A stretch of 64,000 bases of DNA from Ningiella ruwaisensis (GCF_004798935.1 NZ_RAHT01000004.1:62001-126000), one strand, 5' to 3'; counted from the stretch's first letter, positions 43,297-53,061 are shown. The notes: generated from the letters alone by a model not told the origin. Made by a program: numbers and translations.

Positions 43297-43740
43297 ATGC
43301 TAAACAAGTTAAAAACCTTCTTTAAGCAAGAATTAGACATAAAAGAAAACGAAAGTAGTGAGCAGCAGTTACAACGGGCCTGCGCAGCACTGTTAATTGA
43401 AGTCACCCGAGCTGATTTTGAGAAAACACAAGAAGAGAAAGATAAGGTAGCTTCGCTGCTTCAAAGTAAATTTAACTTGAGCGAAACGCAACTTCAGGCG
43501 CTCATAGCACAAGTAGAAGAGAACGAAGCAGACACCACATCGGTGTATCCGTTTACCTCTTTGATAAAAGAGCAATACGATTATGAGCAGCGCGTCAATG
43601 TCATACGTTTGATGTGGAAAGTTGCTTACGCCGATGGTGAATTGGACCGATTCGAAGACGATGTTATTCGAAAAACCGCTGATTTATTATACGTCAGGCA
43701 CAGTGACTTTATTCAGGCAAAGTTGGAGCAAGCGCCATAA
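43297..43740 (+). CDS. TerB-like (tellurite-resistance family) protein
   Basis: A 147-residue all-helical TerB-domain protein: ACAALLIEVTRADFEKTQEEKDKV and later VIRLMWKVAYADGELDRFEDDVIRKTADLL. The acidic DGELD-type helix that binds metal in TerB is present. Such stand-alone homologues are common in marine proteobacteria and rarely tied to tellurite. AAAGG precedes the ATG. Role unknown. Confidence 0.88.
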   Translation: MLNKLKTFFKQELDIKENESSEQQLQRACAALLIEVTRADFEKTQEEKDKVASLLQSKFNLSETQLQALIAQVEENEADTTSVYPFTSLIKEQYDYEQRVNVIRLMWKVAYADGELDRFEDDVIRKTADLLYVRHSDFIQAKLEQAP

Positions 43741-43839
43741 CTTAAAATAACTAAACATAATCAGATTTAATTACTTTGAAAATTAAAAAAATTAATGACA
43801 GGATAAGGATGCTTCACCGTTTTTTACAAAGGACGTAAA

Positions 43840-44439
43840 ATGAACAATACGCTAAATCAGGCAAATGACCAGGTTCTAAAAGTTGCGCAGTTCGATCCAA
43901 AGGTAAAGACCTACTGGGTTGTTATTTCATGTGTTATCGGACTGGCTTCACTTGCAGGCATCCCTTTTATTCCCGTTATTGTTGTGCTTGCCTGGTTGTT
44001 TTCAAGCCGATTACTTAAAGCGATGCATGCCGAGTTACAGACTCGAAAATTAGTGGTAAAACGCGGCGTTTTCATTCGGGTCGAAAAATCCATTCCATTA
44101 GACAAAATCACTGATGTAGCAATGGTGCAGGGGCCACTTATGCGAAGTTTGGGCATCTACCGTCTAAGCTTTGAAACGGCAGGTCAGTCAGGGCAAGGGG
44201 CGCTGGTTTCCCTACTTGGAATTGTTAATGCGGCAGATTTTCGAGAAGCAATCCTTGCACAAAAAGAGCGACTGTCTGAGTCGAAAAAAACACACGATTC
44301 AAATAAAGAAACGTATCGCGAAACAGTGAATAATCTCGAGCAGGCAAACAGTATTAAGGCGATTGCCCAAAGCTTACATCGTATTGAAGCGCTTTTAGAA
44401 ACGCTAATTGACGCCAAAGATACGCATAAGACGCCCTAG
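43840..44439 (+). CDS. Bacterial PH-domain membrane protein (YdbT/YdbS-like)
   Basis: A 199-residue protein with two adjacent membrane segments (about 26-62: VVISCVIGLASLAGIPF, then VIVVLAWLF). A bacterial pleckstrin-homology domain (about 65-145) has LVVKRGVFIRVEKSIPLDKITDVAMVQG and a strand with GIYRLSFETAG. The charged C-terminal tail is probably cytosolic. AAAGGA precedes the ATG. Function unknown; likely envelope-associated. Confidence 0.85.
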   Translation: MNNTLNQANDQVLKVAQFDPKVKTYWVVISCVIGLASLAGIPFIPVIVVLAWLFSSRLLKAMHAELQTRKLVVKRGVFIRVEKSIPLDKITDVAMVQGPLMRSLGIYRLSFETAGQSGQGALVSLLGIVNAADFREAILAQKERLSESKKTHDSNKETYRETVNNLEQANSIKAIAQSLHRIEALLETLIDAKDTHKTP

Positions 44440-44449
44440 TTTTGAAAGT

Positions 44450-44836
44450 TTAGTTACACAATTTCATGCCGCTAAATAACTCACCCTCATCCACATAATC
44501 AATCACTACGCCATCGCGAATAAGCACGGCGTCGGAGCGAAATCCGGTCATTTTGCCTAGCAGGTTTTTTGAATTGACCTGTACGCAAACAAGATAACCG
44601 TATTTGACGCCGGTAAATTTATCACCAATCCATTTTTTTTCGGGTTTTGAAACTTCGCCAAATTGAATCGTAGCAGGATCGCGCAGTTCAGTTTTTAGAT
44701 AATTCTTTGCGATAGTTTCATAGTCGTTTGGGTAAGGACCATAATCCGCCGCTTCTTCCTGTTTAGGGCTCGGAAGCGTAGAGCAGGCGAACAAGCCAAA
44801 AGCCATTACAAGATACACAAACACCCGTTTGATCAT
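44450..44836 (-). CDS. Small lipoprotein
   Basis: A 128-residue protein with a lipoprotein signal peptide (lipobox LFAC, acylated Cys about 18). A short domain follows: YETIAKNYLKTELRDPATIQFGEVSKPEK and VCVQVNSKNLLGKMTGFRSDAVLIRDG. This pattern recurs in small uncharacterised proteobacterial lipoproteins with two late Cys residues. AGGTA lies before the ATG. Confidence 0.75.
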   Translation of the reverse strand: MIKRVFVYLVMAFGLFACSTLPSPKQEEAADYGPYPNDYETIAKNYLKTELRDPATIQFGEVSKPEKKWIGDKFTGVKYGYLVCVQVNSKNLLGKMTGFRSDAVLIRDGVVIDYVDEGELFSGMKLCN

Positions 44837-44897
44837 ATAGTTACCTGTTTCAATAATTTAAACAATTCCCGCCAATACTTATTTAGAGCGTTGTACT

Positions 44898-45302
44898 TCA
44901 GGATCCATCTTCAATTTGTTGAATTTGCTGCTCGATTTTCTTTTCTCGCGCTTCTTCAGCGTTTTTATTCACATCTTTTAATGCTTCTTTTAGCTTTTGC
45001 TCTTTTTCTTTCTCTTCTTTTTCTGCCTTTATTCGTTGTAGCTCTTCTTCTGCTTTTTGCTTATCACGCACATCTTTTTCAAAAGCTCTGTATTCTTCCT
45101 GATAATCATCAATCGTGACGTTCTCGCCGCGCAAACATTGCTCTCTCGCCATATCAATATACTGGTCACAGCGCTGCATTCTTTGCTGATTTTCAGTCAT
45201 CTCTACATTTTTGCTGATGCAACCAGAAAGAACGACTGTGGCAGCAAGGCCGGTGCAAAATAAAAATGTTGAGTCAGTCTGCTTTTTTATGTGCTTTTTC
45301 AT
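44898..45302 (-). CDS. Coiled-coil lipoprotein
   Basis: A 134-residue protein with a lipoprotein signal (LSGC, acylated Cys about 28) and a long, highly charged helix (about 70-130, rich in KAEEELQRIKAEKEEKEKEQ) ending in a Gln-rich tail. A good AGGAAGG site fixes ATG 45302 over a longer frame. It lies upstream of the small lipoprotein on the same strand. Possibly a periplasmic spacer. Confidence 0.75.
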   Translation of the reverse strand: MKKHIKKQTDSTFLFCTGLAATVVLSGCISKNVEMTENQQRMQRCDQYIDMAREQCLRGENVTIDDYQEEYRAFEKDVRDKQKAEEELQRIKAEKEEKEKEQKLKEALKDVNKNAEEAREKKIEQQIQQIEDGS

Positions 45303-45666
45303 AAGGCCTTCCTGGTATGTAATTGACCATTGAACGATTAGCAAGTTCAGCTATGGCTCCGTAATCAAAGCTTGAATCAACGGTAGCGTAACCACGCTTG
45401 AGCTTACTAACAGTGTATACGAAGTTTTTCATTAATTCGCTTAAAGCCTAATATTTTCGTTTTCACAATGGCGTTAATCATCAGCCTCGTATCAGCAGAA
45501 AATTTGAAAATGCTCTTAACATTTGTCTTAGGCGCGAGCAAACGCTAAAAAATAAGGTTTTTGGAAAATTTATGAAAAGCAATGTCTAACAATTTGCGCT
45601 AGCGTAGTAAAGACGCACTTTTACACGGTAAACAGTGAATAATAAAAAGATAAAGAGACATCATCA
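45303..45666. other. Divergent promoter region
   Basis: 364 bp between the coiled-coil lipoprotein and the cytochrome c / sugar dehydrogenase gene. No gene, repeat or clear operator is visible; AT-rich, probably holding the two divergent promoters. Confidence 0.4.
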
Positions 45667-47652
45667 ATGACGATGCCTACGTTGCTATTTTTTGTTGAGA
45701 CTCAACTCGCTAATACCCAATGCGCTGATACCCAATGCGCTAATACCCAACGCGCTGAAAAGAAAAGGCATTTAATTAAACAAATGCTGAGCCTTTTATC
45801 GTTAAGCATCAGCTTTTTATTCGTCTCTTATGCGCTCTCGGCTGAGCAAGCCGATTCAGAGGAAAGCGCCATGTTGCAAGCAAATATAAAGGTGCAAGCA
45901 AGTACTCCTCTCAGCAAAGGTGAGCAGATTTTCAAGTCGCAATGCGCCGCCTGTCATCTCTTTGAACAAGATGCCATTGGTCCTAAATTAGGTAATATTC
46001 CAGAAAACGTCAGTGATAATTGGTTGGTGTCATTTATCAGTAACTCAGTTGCCTTAGCGGCTTCTGGTGATGAACGCGCTATTAAAGTCACTGAATCCAA
46101 CGCTGGTGTTATGCCAGCATTCTCTTTTAATGCAATCGAGTTGAAAGCGCTTATTGCTTACATTCGTGCAAACCAAATATCTGCATCTGAGGTGACTGCG
46201 ATCAGTAAAGCGGAAAAGCAAGCCAGCCAGCATACTCTGGAAAAGCTCGAAAATACTGCGCTTGAGGATCCCATCATAGCGAGTTCGACAAAGGCAGATT
46301 TTGCTCTTCAAATTTCACCTTTCGCAATAGTACCTGCCACCATGAGCTCCCCGCCAGCGGCAAAAATAAATAAGTTGGAAGGGTTTTTAGTGGCTGGAAA
46401 CGCTTCAGAAATTCATGTTAATCAACGACTGTTTGTTAATGATATTCGCGGGATAATTTACGAGCTGGTACCTACACCCGATAGAATAGACAAGCAAAAT
46501 TTTCCCTATTCCACTCGCGTGTTACTTGATTTGCGAGAACACATTCCGCTGCTGGCAAGTGAACCCGGTTTTGCTACAGGTTTAGCCAGTTTTACCTTTA
46601 GTCCGAATGTGCTGTCTGATGGACTGATATATACAGCGCATGCAGAGTTTCCGTCTGAAAAGAAAGTTGATTTTGCCTTACCAGAAGGCGAACAAGTGAG
46701 TTTTCATTGGGTGCTAAGTGAGTGGAAGTTCAATCCCTCTATGACAAGGATAGAGCCGACTTCGCAACGCGAACTAATGCGCATGCATGTTTTCGGCACA
46801 TCTCATGCGATACAAATGATAAGTTTTAATCCATTCGCCACACCATCAGACGAAGACTATGGTCTCTTATATATAGGCGTGGGTGACGGTAGCGCAAGTT
46901 ACTACAAAAAGCCGGAACTTTTTGTCGGTGAAGATAAAATTTGGGGAAAGCTTTTGAGGATCGACCCGAAAGGTGACAATAGCAAAAATGGTCAATACGG
47001 CATTCCCAATAGCAATCCTTATGCAAATCAGGGCCTGACAGAATCGACCCTGGGTGAGATTTATGCGTCTGGTTTTCGAAACCCTAATGTTTTCTCATGG
47101 CTATCGTCGGGTGAACTGATATTAGCCGACATAGGCCATTGGAATATTGAAGAGTTGAATATCGTTGAGGCAGGCGCAAACTACGGATGGCCTCGCTATG
47201 AGGGTAGCTTTATCTTTGATATTAATGGGGATCAGAAAAAGGTTTATAAATACGCTCAGGATCGTCAAGCTTTCAAACAAGACAATTTTCGTAATCCTGC
47301 ACTTGAAATGGACCATGATGAACTATTGGCAATTGTTGGAGGTTACGAGTATTCAGGAACAAAAGTACCTGCTCTGCAAAATAAATACGTATTTGGCGAT
47401 ATTGTGCACGGACGTATATTTGCAGTAGAAACATCCGATTTAATTCATCAGCCATTTGAGGCCGTCGATGCATCGGATATTTTTAGTTTGGATGTAGTCA
47501 TAAACGGTGAAAAAACCAGTATATCTGAACTTGTTGGCCAGCAACGAGCCGATATTCGAATAGCTCAAGACCCATTAGGAGAGCTCTATATCATGAGCAA
47601 GTCCAACGGCGTCATTTGGAAAATGACGAACGTTGTGACAAATTTTCAATAA
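45667..47652 (+). CDS. Cytochrome c / PQQ-dependent sugar dehydrogenase-like fusion
   Basis: A 661-residue periplasmic oxidoreductase. After a signal segment (MLSLLSLSISFLFVSYALS) comes a class I cytochrome c domain (about 78-175) with haem motif CAACH and axial Met in GVMPAF. A six-bladed beta-propeller follows, of the glucose/sorbosone dehydrogenase (YliI/Asd) family, with YIGVGDGSASY, GFRNPN and GANYGWPRYEG. The cytochrome would take electrons from the propeller's PQQ site. The start is uncertain: 45667 gives an odd N-terminus with three 15-bp repeats; ATG 45784 gives a normal signal peptide. Confidence 0.85.
   Translation: MTMPTLLFFVETQLANTQCADTQCANTQRAEKKRHLIKQMLSLLSLSISFLFVSYALSAEQADSEESAMLQANIKVQASTPLSKGEQIFKSQCAACHLFEQDAIGPKLGNIPENVSDNWLVSFISNSVALAASGDERAIKVTESNAGVMPAFSFNAIELKALIAYIRANQISASEVTAISKAEKQASQHTLEKLENTALEDPIIASSTKADFALQISPFAIVPATMSSPPAAKINKLEGFLVAGNASEIHVNQRLFVNDIRGIIYELVPTPDRIDKQNFPYSTRVLLDLREHIPLLASEPGFATGLASFTFSPNVLSDGLIYTAHAEFPSEKKVDFALPEGEQVSFHWVLSEWKFNPSMTRIEPTSQRELMRMHVFGTSHAIQMISFNPFATPSDEDYGLLYIGVGDGSASYYKKPELFVGEDKIWGKLLRIDPKGDNSKNGQYGIPNSNPYANQGLTESTLGEIYASGFRNPNVFSWLSSGELILADIGHWNIEELNIVEAGANYGWPRYEGSFIFDINGDQKKVYKYAQDRQAFKQDNFRNPALEMDHDELLAIVGGYEYSGTKVPALQNKYVFGDIVHGRIFAVETSDLIHQPFEAVDASDIFSLDVVINGEKTSISELVGQQRADIRIAQDPLGELYIMSKSNGVIWKMTNVVTNFQ
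45708..45752 (+). repeat. Three tandem 15-bp repeats at the 5' end of the dehydrogenase gene
   Basis: CGCTAATACCCAATG repeats three times with one or two substitutions, in frame, encoding (A/C)-(N/D)-T-Q-type pentapeptides before the signal peptide. Slippage here would add or remove five residues or, if this is leader rather than coding, change spacing to the start at 45784. Confidence 0.8.
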
Positions 47653-47847
47653 GTCGACACCCTGTTTCTCAAATGGATAACCTTGCAATTGTCTGCTGAT
47701 TAGGGTTAAGTAAATCATATTCTGATTGAAAATTTTCAAAATCGAAATTTGTATTTTCGATAATTCATGTCTTAACTGTATTGATAGCGGAGCGTGTTTA
47801 TCTTTGTTCATTAATTCTCTGACATGGACACTTTAAGGGAGGCAACA

Positions 47848-48630
47848 ATGTATACCACTGTTAACCATTTACTGAAATTTAGCGTAGACGCCACTGACGG
47901 CGATATCGGTTATGTGAAAGATATTTTATTTGACGATGCGCAATTTACAGTTCGTTATCTAAGCGTTGACACCAAGCGTTGGATGCCTCTTTCCAAAAAA
48001 GTGTTAATAACGCCTGTGGGTATTAAAGTATTTGATATTACAGATAAGGTTTTACACGTTGCGATGAAAAAAGATGACGTGCTAAACGGCCCGGAGATTG
48101 AAGATCATCTGCCCATATCCAGAGAATTTGAGCAAGTGTTCTTTGACTATTTCGGATATGGCTATTACTGGAACGGGATGGGGCTTTGGGGAGATTTTTA
48201 TGATCCGACTGCACTTAACCCAATGGATACAAAGGCCAATCGCGAAAAAGAAAACGAAGATATGGACGATCTTGAGCAAATCCAAGATAAAGAGGAAAGC
48301 GGTAAACCAAATCTACGCTCTATTGATGAAATCCAGCACTACGATATTGTTGAAAAAGATGGAATGAAAGGGCATGTTCACGATTTTGTCCTTAATACAG
48401 ATACCTGGAAAATTGAATTTCTGGTCATTGATACTCGCAATTGGTTGCCTGGAGGACGAAAGGTACTCTTGCCCAGCGAATTCATTCAATCCTTCAGTTG
48501 GAAAGATCAGGCTGTATTTTGTGACATCGAAGTGCAAGACATTGAACAGATACCAGAATATGACGAATCTCAAATCAACAGCAAGGAATACATAAGCCAG
48601 GTAAAAATTGCTTGCGATAACACGCGGTAA
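47848..48630 (+). CDS. Two-domain PRC-barrel protein
   Basis: A 260-residue cytosolic protein with two PRC-barrel-like halves. The first is HLLKFSVDATDGDIGYVKDILFDD, then VRYLSVDTKRWMPLSKKVLI. The second is IQHYDIVEKDGMKGHVHDFVLN, then IEFLVIDTRNWLPGGRKVLLP. An acidic linker lies between (about 125-155). PRC barrels occur in RNA-processing and photosynthetic proteins and in many stress-related orphans. GGGAGG precedes ATG 47848; an earlier ATG at 47824 is less likely. Confidence 0.85.
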   Translation: MYTTVNHLLKFSVDATDGDIGYVKDILFDDAQFTVRYLSVDTKRWMPLSKKVLITPVGIKVFDITDKVLHVAMKKDDVLNGPEIEDHLPISREFEQVFFDYFGYGYYWNGMGLWGDFYDPTALNPMDTKANREKENEDMDDLEQIQDKEESGKPNLRSIDEIQHYDIVEKDGMKGHVHDFVLNTDTWKIEFLVIDTRNWLPGGRKVLLPSEFIQSFSWKDQAVFCDIEVQDIEQIPEYDESQINSKEYISQVKIACDNTR

Positions 48631-48788
48631 TATTGGCTATATTGCCTGTAATTTTTTCCTGGTTCAAACAAAGCGCATTAACGATATCTCCCTGCAGAGC
48701 AAGGATTTTGCGAACTTTGCTTTGGCACAGCCTTTGATACATGGTAAGCACATATCGAGAAGTTAAAGGCAGTGCAGGAGATATTAAT

Positions 48789-49247
48789 ATGGCAACTTCA
48801 TTACAAACAGAGCTTTTCAAGAAAATATTTGAAAGCCCTAACATGATGGTAGGGCTCAATCGAAATGCTGATCATAGCGAACCCATGCATGTGTGCCTGG
48901 AAGAAGAGAACCAGTCACAATTTTGGATTTTTACAACAAAAGATAATCGTATTGCTGGCGGCGGCAAAGCGATGGCACAGTTTGTTTCACAAGATCATAA
49001 ATTATTTGGCTGTTTTTCAGGCAAATTGGAAACAGAGACAGATAAAAAAACGATCCAGCATCATTTCACTCCATCAATAAGTGCCTGGTATAAAGATGGC
49101 ATGTTAGATGAGAACCTTGAAGTTTTACGTTTTGATGTGGAAAGTCTGGAAATATGGGAAAAAGACCCCTCCACGGCAGCCAAGTTAAAAATGGCGATTG
49201 GGGCTAAGGTAAGTGAAGATGAAGTAGGTCGTCACACCATCGTATAA
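48789..49247 (+). CDS. PNPOx-fold general stress protein 26-like
   Basis: A 152-residue split-barrel flavin-binding-fold protein: FKKIFESPNMMVGLNRNADHSEPMHVCLEEENQSQFWIFTTKDN, shortened here to its blocks MMVGLN, MHVCLEEE and FWIFTTKDNR, then the C-terminal SISAWYKDGMLDENLEVLRFDVESLEIWE. Related proteins bind FMN or F420 and respond to stress. GCAGGAG before ATG 48789 fixes the start. Distinct from the broken homologue at 41640-42055. Confidence 0.85.
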   Translation: MATSLQTELFKKIFESPNMMVGLNRNADHSEPMHVCLEEENQSQFWIFTTKDNRIAGGGKAMAQFVSQDHKLFGCFSGKLETETDKKTIQHHFTPSISAWYKDGMLDENLEVLRFDVESLEIWEKDPSTAAKLKMAIGAKVSEDEVGRHTIV

Positions 49248-49288
49248 ATTAAGTCATCTCTCCCAATTTAAAAATGTGTTCACAATTT

Positions 49289-49324
49289 GCACCTCTCTAC
49301 GGTTTGTAGGAGGTGCTTTTTTAT
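49289..49324 (+). terminator. Rho-independent terminator
   Basis: An 11-bp stem with a single bulge (GCACCTC-T-CTAC against GTAGGAGGTGC), loop GGTTT, followed by six T residues. It lies about 40 bp after the PNPOx-type gene and separates it from the next cluster. Confidence 0.9.
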
Positions 49325-49499
49325 GCTCAGCAGGCTTAAGGGATCACAGCGAACGGACTATCGATAAATGTGAAATGATTAATGTGAAATAAATTATCAC
49401 CATTTAATTTGCGTGAACTTGCTTGTGCTAAACTACTCTAATAATTAACGAAAGAACGAATTGGTAGATTGCGCGACACTTTGTGCATAAGAATGGGTG

Positions 49500-50165
49500 A
49501 TGAGAAATATAATTCAACGATTGAAATTTGCTTGCAAGAGCAGTTGCGAATATCAAGCCTTTAAAAAATACTTCGGCCCCCACATTTATGCATTGTTGAT
49601 GGGGGTAACAGTAGCATTTGGCCCTGTTAGTAAGGCCACAGCAAGGCCAAGCGCATCTCAAGTGACTGCGACTGAGGCAAGGACATCTACGTCGAACAAT
49701 TCGGTCTCGACCGAAGCCTATGATTGTACCCAAGTGACCATTGATGAACTGGATGAAGCGCTACTGACGCGAGAGGAACGTATAGCTCGCATGGACAACT
49801 CGCTCAGCGAATCGATTGATCAATACTCGGTTTGCATGAGCGCGGTGACAAGTAATGCATCTGAAGCCGGCGGTGGACAGGGCGCTGATGGACAAGGCGG
49901 TGCTGGTCAAAGTGGTACGGGTGATGCGGGCGGTGTGTCTGGTGATGATCAAAATCAATTAGGTCAAGCGCAAGACTCACAGGCAGGTTCAAGAGCTGTA
50001 AATTCCCAAAGTAGCACTTCAACGCCTAAACCACGTGGCGTGATTGCGCCAAAAGACAATGATAGTATTATTTGTACTTTGCTGTATAACGAAATTCAAA
50101 GTGCCTCTGGTGCATCGCTAGAGGGCTTAAAAAAACAATATGAAGATTACAAATGTGCAGGATAA
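49500..50165 (+). CDS. Secreted Gly-rich protein, first gene of envelope cluster
   Basis: A 221-residue protein with an N-terminal hydrophobic segment (YALLMGVTVAFGPVSKATA, about 31-49), probably a signal peptide. A Cys-containing helix (ALLTREERIARMDNSLSESIDQYSVC) follows, then a low-complexity Gly/Gln/Asp/Ser linker (about 118-170) and a C-terminal Cys-bearing segment (SIICTLLYNEIQS, EDYKCAG). No family recognised. ATG 49500 directly follows an in-frame GTG. It heads a run of eight co-directional genes, which suggests a periplasmic component of that machine. Confidence 0.7.
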   Translation: MRNIIQRLKFACKSSCEYQAFKKYFGPHIYALLMGVTVAFGPVSKATARPSASQVTATEARTSTSNNSVSTEAYDCTQVTIDELDEALLTREERIARMDNSLSESIDQYSVCMSAVTSNASEAGGGQGADGQGGAGQSGTGDAGGVSGDDQNQLGQAQDSQAGSRAVNSQSSTSTPKPRGVIAPKDNDSIICTLLYNEIQSASGASLEGLKKQYEDYKCAG

Positions 50166-50199
50166 TGGCATTTGTTAGCGCCAATGGAGAAGTGAAGGC

Positions 50200-51552
50200 A
50201 TGCATGTAAGCAAGCGTTTTGAAAAACAAGGCTATCGATTTTGGCTAAAACACTTGGCTGTAAAGGCATTTTTGATCGCGTATGGCCTTATGGTGTTAAC
50301 GGCTTGTCAAACGACAGGGCGCTCCGATTCACCACTTTTGGTTGGCCCATCAATACCGGTAAATCCAATTTCTGACTCAGAAAATGAAAAGTTAATGAAT
50401 GCAGAAGTCTTTTTGGATGTAGCCGTACCTATTTTTGACCCTGGTTTTCCAATAGATAGTCGAAGCGGCGAAATTGACTATGAAGAGCTGGATGATGAGG
50501 GAATTTGGCCGCAATTGCGTCGTACAGAGGCAAAGTTATTTGCAGTAGAAACGAAAAATGCTTTGCAGAGTAAAAAAGTGTTCGGTTCTGTTTCAGTGGT
50601 ACCTGACTTGAGCACCCCTTCTGATCTATTCGTTATAGGTACGATTAATCACTCTGATAGCGAAGTTGTCGGATTGACTATCACGGTGGCTGATAGCAGT
50701 GGTGAGATTTGGGGAACAAAAGATTTTGCCCATGAAGTGTCTACCAACTTCTTCAGAGACCAGAGAAATCAGGGTAAAAACCCATACCAACCTGTTTTTG
50801 ATCAAGCCAGTGACTATGTTGTTTCTCTGCTTTCCGAGTTAAGCGAAGACGAGAAACAACAAATTAAAAATATGTCTTTAATGCGCTATGCGCAATATTA
50901 TTCGCCCGATGCCTTTGCTCGTTATATCGAAAGCGATATTAAACGAAAAAATGGTCAGCGATACTATAAATTTGAGCTTACCGGCATGCCCGACGAATCA
51001 GATCCAATGCTACAGCGTATTAAGGAATTACGCGCGCAAGAGCTTCTATTCGTAGACAGGTTGCAGAATAATTATGAAGAGTTTGAGGCAGAAGTAGAGC
51101 CTTCATACCAAACCTGGCAAGAAGAAACCTTACCCGAAATACAAGCCGCCAGAGATGCCGCAATCAAGCGTAATGCAAGCGCCGCGTTGGGTATCGGATT
51201 AGGTATCCTGGCCGCTATTTTAGCTGCCAAAAGTTCCGAAAAAAGTCGTGATGCAAGCAGAAGTGGTTCTGGAAGTGGTGGTGTTGGTCAGGGCATTGGG
51301 GCCGTGGTTGCGGGCGTAGGCGCAGTGGCCGCAATCAACGAAGCCTTTAAATCCAATTCTGCTATGAAGGTACACAGCGCCGTCATTGAAGAAAAGGGCC
51401 AGGCGGTGGATTTAAGCGTGGGACCAACAGAAATGGAGTTTGAAGACCAAACGATAGAGCTTCAAGGAACTGCTCAGGAACAATATTTACAGTGGAAAAC
51501 GCATTTACGGAAAATCTTTGAGCTTGAGCGTACGCCTGATACGCAATTATAA
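50200..51552 (+). CDS. Lipoprotein of the envelope cluster
   Basis: A 450-residue lipoprotein (lipobox LTAC, acylated Cys about 36). The first domain (about 65-230) includes AEVFLDVAVPIFDPGFP and FVIGTINHSDSEVVGLTITVAD, a beta-rich fold. A helical region (about 270-330) follows, then a hydrophobic Gly/Ala stretch (AALGIGLGILAAILAAKSS and VGQGIGAVVAGVGAVAAINEA, about 327-385) that could insert in a membrane. GAAGG precedes the ATG. No family recognised; probably an outer-membrane anchored partner. Confidence 0.7.
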   Translation: MHVSKRFEKQGYRFWLKHLAVKAFLIAYGLMVLTACQTTGRSDSPLLVGPSIPVNPISDSENEKLMNAEVFLDVAVPIFDPGFPIDSRSGEIDYEELDDEGIWPQLRRTEAKLFAVETKNALQSKKVFGSVSVVPDLSTPSDLFVIGTINHSDSEVVGLTITVADSSGEIWGTKDFAHEVSTNFFRDQRNQGKNPYQPVFDQASDYVVSLLSELSEDEKQQIKNMSLMRYAQYYSPDAFARYIESDIKRKNGQRYYKFELTGMPDESDPMLQRIKELRAQELLFVDRLQNNYEEFEAEVEPSYQTWQEETLPEIQAARDAAIKRNASAALGIGLGILAAILAAKSSEKSRDASRSGSGSGGVGQGIGAVVAGVGAVAAINEAFKSNSAMKVHSAVIEEKGQAVDLSVGPTEMEFEDQTIELQGTAQEQYLQWKTHLRKIFELERTPDTQL

Positions 51553-51567
51553 ACGCAGACTGACTCC

Positions 51568-53016
51568 ATGAGTATGCAATCCTCTCCCGATGCGTTTATT
51601 CAGCAGCAGCAAAAAGCCCGAGCTGTGCGTATTCGCCGTTTGTTTATTGGTTTAGGCGTTTTACTTTTACTGGCCGTTGCAATCGCTGCCTTTCTCGCGT
51701 TTGAGCGAGCGACGGATAGCGGTAAGCAAGGTAGCGTAAAAGTGAAAGTCGATGCCGAGATTACGGCTGATTTTAGCAGTGAAGAGCAAAATTTAGCGCG
51801 CGACAGTTTTAAAGACGCATTAAGTCAATTTGAACAGCAATATATGCAAACGCTAGCGCTGGAAGATATTCAAAATTTTGCACCTAAGCGAGTGAAGCAA
51901 ATAAGCACAGACAAAGAGCGAGCCTTAGCGCTTTTCGCCAATGCTGCATTTGTACAGGCGCTTGGCAAATTAAATCAAGCCCGAGCCGAGGCTGCCGACC
52001 TTATCAATGACTGGCACACCGCTTACTCAGATAAATTACAAGAAGCAAGTACTTACTATTTAGAAGACCGAATACAGGAATCAAGATTAGCGTTATCACA
52101 AGCTGACAAAATCAAAAACAAACATCCAGACAGTGATGAGCTTCGTTCACAACTGGCCGCTTACGATACCGTTGCCACCTTAATAGCCGATTTAGAAGTT
52201 GCTCGACTGGAAAATAATCTGGAAAAGCAGGTGGCTATTATGCAGCAAATACTGCAAGCCGATCCAACGCGGGACGAATTTAAAGCGCCTTTAAGTCAGG
52301 CTGCCAATCAACTGACCGAGCGGCGGCTCTCTCTTGCGCTAGGCCGCGCAGAAACTGCATTAAACGCACAAGATATTAACGCTGCGCAAACCTATATTCA
52401 GCAGGCAAGAGCCATTCAGGCAAATGCAAAAGGTATTGAAGTACTGTCTGCTCGCTTAAATCGCCTGGTATCGCTACAAAGTTTAGACAGCTTACATAAA
52501 CAGATTGAGGATTTAAAAGCGCAGGATGCATGGCAGGCTGTATTGCAAACGGCGAAGCGAGGTTTGGAAAGCTTTTCTCAAGATGCGCAACTTAAACGCT
52601 CAGCTGATCAGGCGAATGCAATTTTGCGAGCTCAACAGTCTATTTTACGTTTTACTTCACAGCCCGAAAGGATTGCAGATGTGAACATTCGGCAAGCTGC
52701 TCAAACTACCCTTGAACAATCTCTATTGTTGCTTTCTGAATCACAAGCCTTAGCAGGACATGCGCGAACGCTGGCGACTTATATCGATCAATATAGTGTT
52801 TCGCTTCCTGTGACGGTTAAATCGGACGGGCAAACATTTATTAAGGTCATAGGCGTTGGCGTAGTGGGAGAGGTTGAAGAAAAAGAAATCCAATTGACGC
52901 CTGGCACCTACACGTTTGAAGGTTCCAGACAAGGGTATCGCTCAAAACGAGTCAATTTGGAAGTGGGTGAGGCATACCCGAATACGATTACCCTCGTTTG
53001 TGATGAAACAATTTAA
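51568..53016 (+). CDS. Inner-membrane helical-repeat protein with C-terminal PEGA domain
   Basis: A 482-residue single-pass protein. It has an N-terminal basic cytoplasmic tail, a transmembrane helix (LFIGLGVLLLLAVAIAAFLA, about 27-46), and a long periplasmic TPR/coiled-coil-like helical domain (about 75-400). The C-terminal beta domain of PEGA type (LTPGTYTFEGSRQGYRSKRVNLEVG, about 445-470) is the kind that often binds cell-wall or surface polymers. It lies 15 bp after the lipoprotein gene. Confidence 0.75.
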   Translation: MSMQSSPDAFIQQQQKARAVRIRRLFIGLGVLLLLAVAIAAFLAFERATDSGKQGSVKVKVDAEITADFSSEEQNLARDSFKDALSQFEQQYMQTLALEDIQNFAPKRVKQISTDKERALALFANAAFVQALGKLNQARAEAADLINDWHTAYSDKLQEASTYYLEDRIQESRLALSQADKIKNKHPDSDELRSQLAAYDTVATLIADLEVARLENNLEKQVAIMQQILQADPTRDEFKAPLSQAANQLTERRLSLALGRAETALNAQDINAAQTYIQQARAIQANAKGIEVLSARLNRLVSLQSLDSLHKQIEDLKAQDAWQAVLQTAKRGLESFSQDAQLKRSADQANAILRAQQSILRFTSQPERIADVNIRQAAQTTLEQSLLLLSESQALAGHARTLATYIDQYSVSLPVTVKSDGQTFIKVIGVGVVGEVEEKEIQLTPGTYTFEGSRQGYRSKRVNLEVGEAYPNTITLVCDETI

Positions 53017-53061
53017 AAAGCGTACTGACACGTTTAAATCATTAATAAAAGAAACACTACA

